Of a stretch of DNA of 61,262 nt, positions 26,123-33,105 are shown piece by piece (within the stretch, counting starts at the first letter, position 1; each line of letters starts with the position of its first letter). The position numbers were made by a program, and so were the translations under genes. Source of the DNA: Pseudomonas alliivorans (GTDB lineage Bacteria > Pseudomonadota > Gammaproteobacteria > Pseudomonadales > Pseudomonadaceae); assembly GCF_017826695.1 (NCBI RefSeq), contig NZ_JAFFZW010000016.1, positions 1-61,262 on the forward strand, read 5' to 3'. A model generated the notes under the pieces. It worked only from the letters and a program-made list of their open reading frames with translations. It made no database searches and was not told the DNA's origin.

Positions 26123-27094
26123 CTACTTAGATCCAGAGCGCGATAAATACTCATCGAAATCGATTGGACCAAGATGAATAACGAAAGATACGTCATACAA
26201 CTTAACAGTCGTATAGACCATCAAATCACCGCCCTTATTATGTAGTTTCCTATAGCTATTAAAATGACCATTGGTAACTTTATAATATTCAACACCTGTT
26301 TTTTCAATTACTGCAGGTTCAGTGAAATAATCAATCGGGCCAGGTCGAATGACCCCCTCAGGCGACCAGTAGCCCAGCAACTGGTCATCCCCGACGTTTA
26401 GAAAGTCGTAGGTATCTCGAACATAAAGACCTATCTGTTCAACCTCGATTGCGGGAAATCCATTATCATTCTCGACAGTCCGAAATTTAGTGGCCGCGAC
26501 TTTAATAACAAATGTTCCCAGTGCGCCGTATACGTCGTCTAACGCATCAGTTGCTTTCTCCCAGTCCGACGCCCCAAATCGGATAAGGTTAAACTGAGAG
26601 ATATCTTCTAACTCAAGGGCGGTCTTATCACTGTAATCCAGATATGCGCCTTTAAGCTTTTTCGACTTTGCGTCTAACAGCCCAAGTCGCTGCAGCCGAC
26701 TCATTAATACAACCAGCCCCCTCGACAGCTCATCAAGCGAGCCTTTTACTCTACCGGCACTTCCGTTAAACTCTGACGTAGAGGAAAACTCAGAAATATA
26801 CTCATCAACTTTTGGCTTCACGCGATCCGACGCGGTAAACAGCCACTCGAACGGTATATCGGTGATTAGCTTTTCCGCACTCAAGGTACTCGCTGAAATA
26901 TCGCCTTGTTTAACTGCCTTTGGAAGTTCATAAGGAGCACCGGCGAACCACTTGTTCATGACACGAGCGGAAACCGTCCAGCCCAACCTGGCCATAACCT
27001 TAGGGATTGAGGAAAGCGGAAACGTCTTGGCCTGAACGTTCTGGCCTTCTTTATTTTGAGCCGGCGTCAAGGGTGCGGCAATCGGTGCGTGCAT
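26123..27094 (-). CDS. T6SS cargo protein downstream of PAAR (DUF6402-like)
   Basis: Start at ATG 27094, 11 bases after the PAAR stop and preceded by GAGG, gives 323 aa; the longer frame to 27205 only overlaps PAAR. No signal peptide. The C-terminal 90 residues (GYWSPEGVIRPGPIDYF, YYKVTNGHFNSYRKLHNKGG, DLMVYTTVKLYDVSFVIHLG) resemble the family I know as DUF6402, found behind T6SS spike genes; I am not certain of the family number. The biochemical activity is unknown. Position between PAAR and an exported small protein argues for an antibacterial effector. Confidence 0.65.
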   Translation of the reverse strand: MHAPIAAPLTPAQNKEGQNVQAKTFPLSSIPKVMARLGWTVSARVMNKWFAGAPYELPKAVKQGDISASTLSAEKLITDIPFEWLFTASDRVKPKVDEYISEFSSTSEFNGSAGRVKGSLDELSRGLVVLMSRLQRLGLLDAKSKKLKGAYLDYSDKTALELEDISQFNLIRFGASDWEKATDALDDVYGALGTFVIKVAATKFRTVENDNGFPAIEVEQIGLYVRDTYDFLNVGDDQLLGYWSPEGVIRPGPIDYFTEPAVIEKTGVEYYKVTNGHFNSYRKLHNKGGDLMVYTTVKLYDVSFVIHLGPIDFDEYLSRSGSK

Positions 27095-27104
27095 AATACA
27101 AGCC

Positions 27105-27629
27105 TCAATAAATGGCGATGGAGCTTTGGGGCTCCAACAACAACGTGGCCCCTTCAGCAATCGAGGAGCCAATAATCGAGGTTTTACCTGCACCATCCGT
27201 AACACCGGTTATTTCTTTTCCTGAGTCAGTGCGGATTGTGTAAGCGCGATCCACAACCGGTTGACCTGTTTCCGGATCAGTCACAACAAAATGCTGGTTA
27301 AACGGCCACTGAATTTCCACCGGCAACGGCGTCACAAACGCCGCAGGCGTATGCGAATTACCAATAATCACCGTCCCGGAGCCGGCTGTTACCTTGTTGC
27401 CATGGGTCCCAACGGAGTCAACCGTGGCGGCCGGTTTTCCGTTGATCAGAACGGTTGTCGCCAAACCGCCCGACATCGCACCACCACATGCCGAGGCATC
27501 GCCTTGGCGGGCGGCCGGTAGGCCGTCGAAAAACACGTCGCCGGAACCAGCGACGATTGGATTGGTACCGTGGCCGGGGAGCGGGCAAGCCGTCGGGTCG
27601 GTGACGCGTGCTGCGGGTTTTCCGGACAT
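27105..27629 (-). CDS. PAAR spike-tip protein with C-terminal extension
   Basis: PAAR proteins sharpen the VgrG spike and attach effectors. The first 95 residues of this 174-aa product are a PAAR domain (ARVTDPTACPLPGHGTNPIV, GSGDVFFDGLPAARQGDASA, VTAGSGTVIIG). The last 80 (FNQHFVVTDPETGQPVVDRA, YTIRTDSGKEITGVTDGAGK) look like a small beta-sandwich of the transthyretin or carboxypeptidase-regulatory type, a common linker on PAAR proteins that binds cargo. It follows tssE at 10 bases and leads the insert between tssE and tssF. Confidence 0.9.
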   Translation of the reverse strand: MSGKPAARVTDPTACPLPGHGTNPIVAGSGDVFFDGLPAARQGDASACGGAMSGGLATTVLINGKPAATVDSVGTHGNKVTAGSGTVIIGNSHTPAAFVTPLPVEIQWPFNQHFVVTDPETGQPVVDRAYTIRTDSGKEITGVTDGAGKTSIIGSSIAEGATLLLEPQSSIAIY

Positions 27630-27639
27630 AGGAATCTCC

Positions 27640-28047
27640 TTAGTTGACCTTCACTTGACCGCTACCATCCAGGCGAGCGGCGAAACTGACCTGACGCTTG
27701 AAACCCTCAACTTCCAACAGCCCTTCGATGCTGAAGGACAGGCGAAGCTGATCGTGATCACGCGGCAGGGAAATGACACGCACATTGCTCAGGCGCGGCT
27801 CGTAGGCTTCGATGAAGCTTTCGATGGCCAAACGGGCCTGACTCAGAGAGTCGTGCAGGCTCAGACGCATGTCATTGAGATCGGGTAGCCCGTAGTCGGA
27901 CAGCGTTTGCACGCTGCCCGCACGGGTGCTGAGCATCTTGGCCAGATGGGCAGCCACGGACGCCGTGGCGGAAACCTCTCGGCTCCAGCTGACGCGTTTT
28001 TCCGCATCGCCATTCAGGCGTTCGAAAAGGCTGCCGTATCCAGTCAT
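27640..28047 (-). CDS. tssE: TssE baseplate protein (gp25-like)
   Basis: TssE helps the sheath start on the baseplate. The 135-aa product has the gp25-like core: SLFERLNGD, SVAAHLAKMLSTRAGSVQTL, SDYGLPDLNDM and the C-terminal strand pair (DQLRLSFSIEGLLEVE). Start at ATG 28047 follows CGGAG just after the tssC stop; the Met at 28107 would lie inside tssC. Normal length. Confidence 0.94.
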   Translation of the reverse strand: MTGYGSLFERLNGDAEKRVSWSREVSATASVAAHLAKMLSTRAGSVQTLSDYGLPDLNDMRLSLHDSLSQARLAIESFIEAYEPRLSNVRVISLPRDHDQLRLSFSIEGLLEVEGFKRQVSFAARLDGSGQVKVN

Positions 28048-28060
28048 GAGTGAGCTCCGT

Positions 28061-29539
28061 TTACTCTTTGTCCAGCTTGCCAACCAGCGACAGGGTGAAA
28101 TCAGCACCCATGTACTTGAAGTGCGGACGCACGTTCAGGCTGACGCGGTACCAGCCAGGCTCGCCTTCGACGTCGCTGACGGTGATCTGGGCGGCGCGCA
28201 ACGGGCGACGACCACGCACTTCGGCGCTCGGGTTTTCCTGGTCGGCGACGTACTGACGGATCCACTTGTTCAGTTCCAGCTCGAGATCGGTACGCTCTTT
28301 CCACGAGCCGAGTTGCTCGCGCTGCAGCACTTTCAAGTAATGAGCCAGGCGGTTGACGATCATCATGTACGGCAGCTGGGTGCCCAGCTTGTAGTTCAGC
28401 TCTGCAGCCTTGCCTTCAGCGCTGTTGCCGAAGAACTTCGGCTTCTGCACGGAGCTGGCGGAGAAGAACGCCGCGTTGTCGCTGCCCTTACGCATGGTCA
28501 GCGAGATGAAGCCTTCCTCAGCCAGTTCGTATTCACGACGGTCGCTGACCAGAACCTCGGTAGGGATCTTGGTCTCGATTTCGCCCATGCTTTCGAAATG
28601 GTGCAACGGCAGGTCTTCAACCGCACCACCACTCTGCGGGCCGATGATGTTCGGGCACCAGCGGAACTTGGCGAAGCTGTCGGTCAGCTTGGTGCCGAAC
28701 GCGTAAGCCGTGTTACCCCACAGATAATGCTCGTGGCTGTTGGCAACGGTTTCCTTGTACACGAACGATTTGACCGGGTTTTCTTCCGGATCGTACGGGT
28801 TGCGCAGCAGGAAACGCGGAACGGTCAGACCGACGTAACGGGAGTCTTCCGACTGGCGGAAGCTCTGCCATTTGGCGAACTGCGGGCCTTCGAAGTGATC
28901 TTTCAGATCTTTCAGGTCCGGCAGGCCGGTGAAGCTTTCCAGGCCGAAGAATTTCGGGCCGGCAGCAGCAATGAACGGTGCGTGAGACATGCAGGCTACG
29001 CTGGAGACGTACTGCATCAGTTTCACGTCCGGCGAGCTTGGGGACATGAAGTAGTTGGCGATGATCGCGCCAACCGGCTGACCACCGAACTGGCCGTATT
29101 CAGCGGTGTAGATATGCTTGTACAGGCCCGACTGCATCACTTCCGGCGAGTCTTCAAAGTCTTCCAGCAAGTCATCCTTGGAGACGTTGAGGATTTCGAT
29201 TTTGATGTTTTCACGGAAGTTGGTGCGATCGACCAGCAACTGCAGACCACGCCACGACGATTCCAGAGACTGGAAGTCAGGGTGGTGCAGGATCTCATCC
29301 ATCTGACGGCTGAGTTTGGCATCGATCTCGGCAATCATGCGGTCGACCATTGCCTTCTTGACCGGCTCGTTGCCGTTCTGCGGCTTGAGCAGTTCTTCGA
29401 TGAAGGCCGATACACCACGCTTGGCGATGTCGTAGGCTTCGTCGTCACGCGTCAGGCTGGTCTGGGCGATGATGCTGTCGAGAATGCTTTGTTCGCCTGT
29501 CTCAACGTTTTTTTGCTTTGCTGTACTGTTGCTTGGCAT
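28061..29539 (-). CDS. tssC: TssC large sheath subunit (VipB)
   Basis: TssC and TssB form the contractile sheath. The 492-aa protein has conserved stretches such as HHPDFQSLESSWRGLQLLVD, SPEVMQSGLYKHIYTAEYGQ, GGQPVGAIIANYFM and the C-terminal YRVSLNVRPHFKYMGADFTL. Its C-terminal domain is the ClpV-accessible part of the sheath. ATG at 29539 follows AAGGAAG. It lies 28 bases behind tssB. Confidence 0.97.
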   Translation of the reverse strand: MPSNSTAKQKNVETGEQSILDSIIAQTSLTRDDEAYDIAKRGVSAFIEELLKPQNGNEPVKKAMVDRMIAEIDAKLSRQMDEILHHPDFQSLESSWRGLQLLVDRTNFRENIKIEILNVSKDDLLEDFEDSPEVMQSGLYKHIYTAEYGQFGGQPVGAIIANYFMSPSSPDVKLMQYVSSVACMSHAPFIAAAGPKFFGLESFTGLPDLKDLKDHFEGPQFAKWQSFRQSEDSRYVGLTVPRFLLRNPYDPEENPVKSFVYKETVANSHEHYLWGNTAYAFGTKLTDSFAKFRWCPNIIGPQSGGAVEDLPLHHFESMGEIETKIPTEVLVSDRREYELAEEGFISLTMRKGSDNAAFFSASSVQKPKFFGNSAEGKAAELNYKLGTQLPYMMIVNRLAHYLKVLQREQLGSWKERTDLELELNKWIRQYVADQENPSAEVRGRRPLRAAQITVSDVEGEPGWYRVSLNVRPHFKYMGADFTLSLVGKLDKE

Positions 29540-29567
29540 GGGTTTGACTTCCTTGGCTGATAGGGAC

Positions 29568-30074
29568 TCAGGCGTCCGGGGCTGGCTGCTTCAGGCCCAG
29601 TTCGCCCAATACGCGACCGCGGGATTCGTCGTCGGCGAGGACGCTTTCGATGGCTTTGCGGAACGCAGGCGCATTACCCAGCGGGCCTTTGAGCGCCACC
29701 AACGCATCGCGCAGTTCCATCAGCTTTTTCAGCTCCGGCACCTGTTCAACCAGGCTGGCCGGGTTGAAGTCTTTCATCGAGTTGACACGCAGCTTCACGG
29801 GCAGCTCTTCCGTTACGCCTTCTTCATCCTGAAGACGGTTCGGTACGTTCAGGGTCAGCTCCAGCTCCTGCTTGGCCAACACTTCGTCGAAGGTCATCTT
29901 GTCGATGCTGATCGGCTTGCGATCTTCAACTTTGCGCTCGTCCCTGCGATGGGTGTAATCACCGATTGCCAACAACTTCAGCGGCAGCTCGATCTCTTCC
30001 TGGTTACCGCCGGTAGCGGGTTTGAAAGTGACGTTGATGCGTTCCTTTGGGGCTACAGAGCCTTCTTTGGCCAT
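29568..30074 (-). CDS. tssB: TssB small sheath subunit (VipA)
   Basis: The 168-aa protein begins MAKEGSVAPKERINVTFKPA after AAGGAG, the usual TssB start; a Met at 30140 in the same frame overlaps tssA and is not needed. ELPLKLLAIGDYTHRRDERK and the FNPASLVEQVPELKKLMELR helix are typical. It pairs with TssC to build the sheath. Confidence 0.97.
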   Translation of the reverse strand: MAKEGSVAPKERINVTFKPATGGNQEEIELPLKLLAIGDYTHRRDERKVEDRKPISIDKMTFDEVLAKQELELTLNVPNRLQDEEGVTEELPVKLRVNSMKDFNPASLVEQVPELKKLMELRDALVALKGPLGNAPAFRKAIESVLADDESRGRVLGELGLKQPAPDA

Positions 30075-30106
30075 GGCTTTTCTCCTTTCGGTTGTGGCCC
30101 TGGGGC

Positions 30107-31663
30107 CTATTCGAGTACCACTTCGAGGTCTAGGTGGCACAGCCTGCGATAAATCTCTTCCTTGCGTTCGCGCACTACATGGTTCTGCGGTAACAGCTCA
30201 CAGCAGCTATGCAGCAGATGCAGTACTTCCAGTGCAAGATCGGGCTCCCATGCATGAAGGCCCGATTCCTGTAACGTCTGATCCAACGTCTCGAGTTGCG
30301 CCTTGGCCAGTTCGTATTTCTTGGCCACGAAGCACAGCCGGGCCAGGGCGAACTGCCAGAAAAATCGAGCGCGTCCGCCCTGCGCCTTTTGCAGCCCCTG
30401 CTTGAGAAGCTGCACGGCGGCTTTCAGGCCGTCCTTGCGCAGAATGGGCAGCGCCGCTTCGAGGGCTACTTCCCAGGCTGGCTGGGTATCGGCAATTTCG
30501 ACCTTGCGCGGTGCGCTGTTGGTTTGCAGGTGCGGCATGACGCTTGCGGTTACCCATGCCCGGGTAGCCGGATCGGCAAAGGGTGTGCCGTCGTGATAGC
30601 GCAGTTCGATGATGCCGGGCAGGCGCTGAAGCAGGAGCGCAAAATGAATTTCCACCTCGCGCATGGCCATCTCGGCGTTCAGCCCTTGCAGGCATTCCCA
30701 CGCCATTCGCTGGCCATCGAACCAGAATGGCGCCTTCGCCAGACTCGCTTCCAGCTCGACCAGAAGGTCGGCATATTTGGCCTGATCGTAGCGATCCTGA
30801 TAGGCCTTGAGCTTGTCCGCAGGCAACCCGCGCAGAGCTGTGATCTGCTCGGCGTTTCGCTCGGGGATTGCATCGATCGGCAGCCATAACAGTGTGCGGT
30901 TGAGGCGCAAGGCTCGCAGATCGCTGGCTTTCTGTTTAAGCCACCAGGCACACAGAGGACGTGCGTTTTCCTGCTGTGCACGCAAGGCCTTGTGCGCTTC
31001 CTTTTCGTTATCGATAGGCGCGCCGGGCGTGAACAGCTGCGTGGCCGCCTGCTTGACCTGCGCCACCGCTGCACCAACCACGCCTGGCTCCGGCTGGTTG
31101 TCTGCCGCGCGCTGGACCATGCTTTTCAGACGGCGGGAAATCGGCAGTAATAATGGAGCGTCGTCACCCAGATGCTCGGTGCACGCTTTATCGAGGCCTT
31201 CAAGGTGTTCAACCAGACGCCGGAACATTGGCAACTGTTCTTTGATCGCGACGTTTTCGTTAAGCACCTGCTCGAGACGCGGCACCAGCCATCCGACGGC
31301 AGCGGCGCGCGTGCGGGCTTTTCTGGGATGAATATCAGCCCAGTGATGTTCGCAAAGGTGGTGCAGAACACCGAGTCCGGCCAACAGTCCTTGAAAGGAC
31401 TCTCGCTGGTAGAGCGCCCACGCAAGCCATGCGCCTACGCGCAAGTCCTTGGACTGGGTGCGAAGCAGGCTCTCACTGTTTTCTCGAATTTTAAGCCAGT
31501 CGATCTGACCGGCTTCGTGCATGGACTGCGCTTTACCCAGCTCGCTTTCCAGTGCCTCGAACTCGACCGAAAAGCGCACATCCTCTCCCGCGAAGTTTTC
31601 AGCGGAAACAGGAACTTTGGCAAGTTCAAGGTAGTGGGCAGAAAGTTTGCTTGAGTAGGACAT
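30107..31663 (-). CDS. tssA: TssA cap protein
   Basis: TssA binds the baseplate and the distal sheath end during assembly. The 518-aa protein has the N-terminal ImpA_N region (GEDVRFSVEFEALESELGKA, QSKDLRVGAWLAWALYQRES, HHLCEHHWADIHP) and a long C-terminal VasJ-like half (FFWQFALARLCFVAKKYELA, HAWEPDLALEVLHLL). It is the first gene of the minus-strand T6SS operon. A weak AAGG lies upstream of the ATG at 31663. Confidence 0.94.
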   Translation of the reverse strand: MSYSSKLSAHYLELAKVPVSAENFAGEDVRFSVEFEALESELGKAQSMHEAGQIDWLKIRENSESLLRTQSKDLRVGAWLAWALYQRESFQGLLAGLGVLHHLCEHHWADIHPRKARTRAAAVGWLVPRLEQVLNENVAIKEQLPMFRRLVEHLEGLDKACTEHLGDDAPLLLPISRRLKSMVQRAADNQPEPGVVGAAVAQVKQAATQLFTPGAPIDNEKEAHKALRAQQENARPLCAWWLKQKASDLRALRLNRTLLWLPIDAIPERNAEQITALRGLPADKLKAYQDRYDQAKYADLLVELEASLAKAPFWFDGQRMAWECLQGLNAEMAMREVEIHFALLLQRLPGIIELRYHDGTPFADPATRAWVTASVMPHLQTNSAPRKVEIADTQPAWEVALEAALPILRKDGLKAAVQLLKQGLQKAQGGRARFFWQFALARLCFVAKKYELAKAQLETLDQTLQESGLHAWEPDLALEVLHLLHSCCELLPQNHVVRERKEEIYRRLCHLDLEVVLE

Positions 31664-32160
31664 CCTTGACCTTTGATTACGACGACATCCGTTGGGCCAT
31701 TAGAGGGTGCGATGGCATAAAGCGCCAAAAAGCCTCGACCACACGGCTGGCCGGTCGAGAGTCTTACGCTTTCAGAGGTCGGAATCTTACTCACGGAGAT
31801 GGCCACTAGCAAGCATTCGATTAAATATCAAGAAGACGCGTTTTCATTTTCCGTAGGAAATTTCTTTTTATAACGAAAACGCATTGCCGAGCCGTCCGAA
31901 CTGCAGCGTCGTAAACCGCCTGAAACCCACGTCACAGAGCCTTTTCAGCAGAAAATTCTGCTATAGGACGGCTTGGTAATGGAGTGGAAAAGTTGGGAAA
32001 AATAAATGCGAAGATTTCATAAAAAAAACAATAAGATCGTATGACATTCGTCATGAGAACTAGGTTTCAAACGACACCCAAAAAGATGCAATAAATTTTA
32101 TAAACATTCTTATGGCTGGATTACACAACTACCACACGGAAGAATATCATATAGCCATCA

Positions 32161-32178
32161 TGCGCAAAAAATGGCGCA
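32161..32178. promoter_or_regulatory. Distal copy of an 18-bp dyad, candidate activator site
   Basis: TGCGCAA-AAAA-TGGCGCA: two 7-bp arms around four bases, with one mismatch to the arms of the two promoter-proximal copies. Its centre is 83 bp from the next copy, close to eight helical turns. Confidence 0.55.
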
Positions 32179-32242
32179 CCGTATCTGTGCATAACCTGTG
32201 GATACATCGCTACAGCCCTTATATAACGAAGCCTACAGGCTA

Positions 32243-32284
32243 GTGCGCAAGAAGTTGCGCAGTAGTGTGCAACTTCTTGCGCAC
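32243..32284. promoter_or_regulatory. Paired 18-bp dyads forming a 42-bp palindrome upstream of hcp
   Basis: Two copies of the same motif lie head to head: TGCGCAA-GAAG-TTGCGCA at 32244-32261 and TGTGCAA-CTTC-TTGCGCA at 32266-32283. Their centres are 22 bp apart, two helical turns. Together they make a perfect inverted repeat with 16-bp arms (32243-32258 and 32269-32284) and a 10-bp spacer. No T tract follows, so a terminator is unlikely. Distance to the -24/-12-like element is about 100 bp, as for enhancer sites of sigma-54 activators. Confidence 0.65.
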
Positions 32285-32369
32285 ATTCGGCGATATTTCC
32301 TACAAAATAAGCTTACTTTTCCTATGCTACGTGAGGTAACCGCCTGATTTACGGACACTGCCTGCAAGC

Positions 32370-32385
32370 TGGCATGAAGCTTGAT
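32370..32385 (+). promoter_or_regulatory. Sigma-54 (-24/-12)-like promoter element for hcp
   Basis: TGGCATG-AAGC-TTGAT resembles the consensus TGGCACG-N4-TTGCW, with the GG of -24 in place but GA instead of GC at -12. It lies about 70 bp before the hcp start, leaving a leader with a short GGCGA/TCGCC hairpin. The imperfect -12 makes this a candidate only. Confidence 0.4.
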
Positions 32386-32453
32386 ATGTACAAGGCACCC
32401 TCCGGGCGATTTCGCCTCCGGGCACCTTCACTTATTCAGCAAGGAGCACCTCC

Positions 32454-32972
32454 ATGGCTACGCCAGCGTACATGTCCATCACCGGCACCAAACAAGGCCT
32501 GATCACTGCCGGTGCCTTCACCGCTGATTCGGTCGGCAACACCTACCAGGAAGGTCACGAAGACCAGGTCATGGTTCAGGGCTTCAGCCACGAAGTCATT
32601 ATCCCGCGTGACCCACAGTCCGGTCAGCCAACCGGTCAGCGCGTTCACAAGCCAGTCAAGATCACCAAGGTGTTCGACAAGTCCTCGCCACTGCTGCTGG
32701 CAGCACTGACTTCGGGCGAGCGCCTGACCGAAATCACCATTCAGTGGTACCGCACTTCGGCTGCCGGCACCCAGGAACACTACTTCACCACCAAACTTGA
32801 AGACGCGATCATCGTCGACATCAAGGACTACATGCACAACTGCCAGGACCCGGCGAACGCGCACTTCACTCACCTGGAAGATGTAGAGTTCACCTACCGC
32901 AAAATCACCTGGACCCACGAAGTATCCGGTACTTCGGGTTCCGATGACTGGCGTTCCCCGGTCGCCGGCTAA
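32454..32972 (+). CDS. hcp: Hcp tube protein
   Basis: Hcp hexamers stack into the tube that is fired into target cells and can hold small effectors. The 172-aa product begins ATPAYMSITGTKQGLITAGA and contains HEDQVMVQGFSHEVIIPRD, HKPVKITKVFDKSSPLLLAA and AHFTHLEDVEFTYRKITWTH, all standard Hcp regions. A strong ribosome-binding site (AAGGAG) precedes the ATG. It leads the hcp-vgrG-adaptor-rhs operon, separated from vgrG by a stem-loop. Confidence 0.97.
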   Translation: MATPAYMSITGTKQGLITAGAFTADSVGNTYQEGHEDQVMVQGFSHEVIIPRDPQSGQPTGQRVHKPVKITKVFDKSSPLLLAALTSGERLTEITIQWYRTSAAGTQEHYFTTKLEDAIIVDIKDYMHNCQDPANAHFTHLEDVEFTYRKITWTHEVSGTSGSDDWRSPVAG

Positions 32973-32992
32973 GTCGCGCCGACCGCTTCAAG

Positions 32993-33017
32993 CATCGGCC
33001 AGCTCTGCTGGTCGATG
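32993..33017 (+). terminator. Stem-loop between hcp and vgrG (partial terminator or RNA stabiliser)
   Basis: CATCGGCCAGC-TCT-GCTGGTCGATG forms an 11-bp stem with one G-U pair and a 3-nt loop, followed by TTGTTT. It lies 20 bases past the hcp stop codon. It could end most transcripts after hcp or protect the hcp mRNA 3' end, so Hcp is made in excess over VgrG and Rhs. Confidence 0.6.
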
Positions 33018-33105
33018 TTGTTTACGCGCCTCCAGAATTTCGCGTGTGCCGGGCCGCTTTATTTGAGCCTCGACGCGCGCAGCAGCACTGCACGAGGAAC
33101 AAGGG

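Larger units (their letters stand above)
31664..32453. promoter_or_regulatory. Divergent control region between the tssA operon and hcp
   Basis: About 790 bp without a convincing gene, AT-rich between 31800 and 32160. It must hold promoters for tssA leftward and hcp rightward. Besides the dyads and -24/-12-like element listed separately it has a smaller palindrome, AGCAGAA-AA-TTCTGCT, near 31947-31962. I saw no clear -24/-12 element pointing towards tssA. Confidence 0.7.

Noticed and set aside
32243..32284. 42-bp palindrome as a transcription terminator
   Set aside because: No T tract on either side, and it is made of two copies of a motif found a third time nearby, which fits protein binding better.
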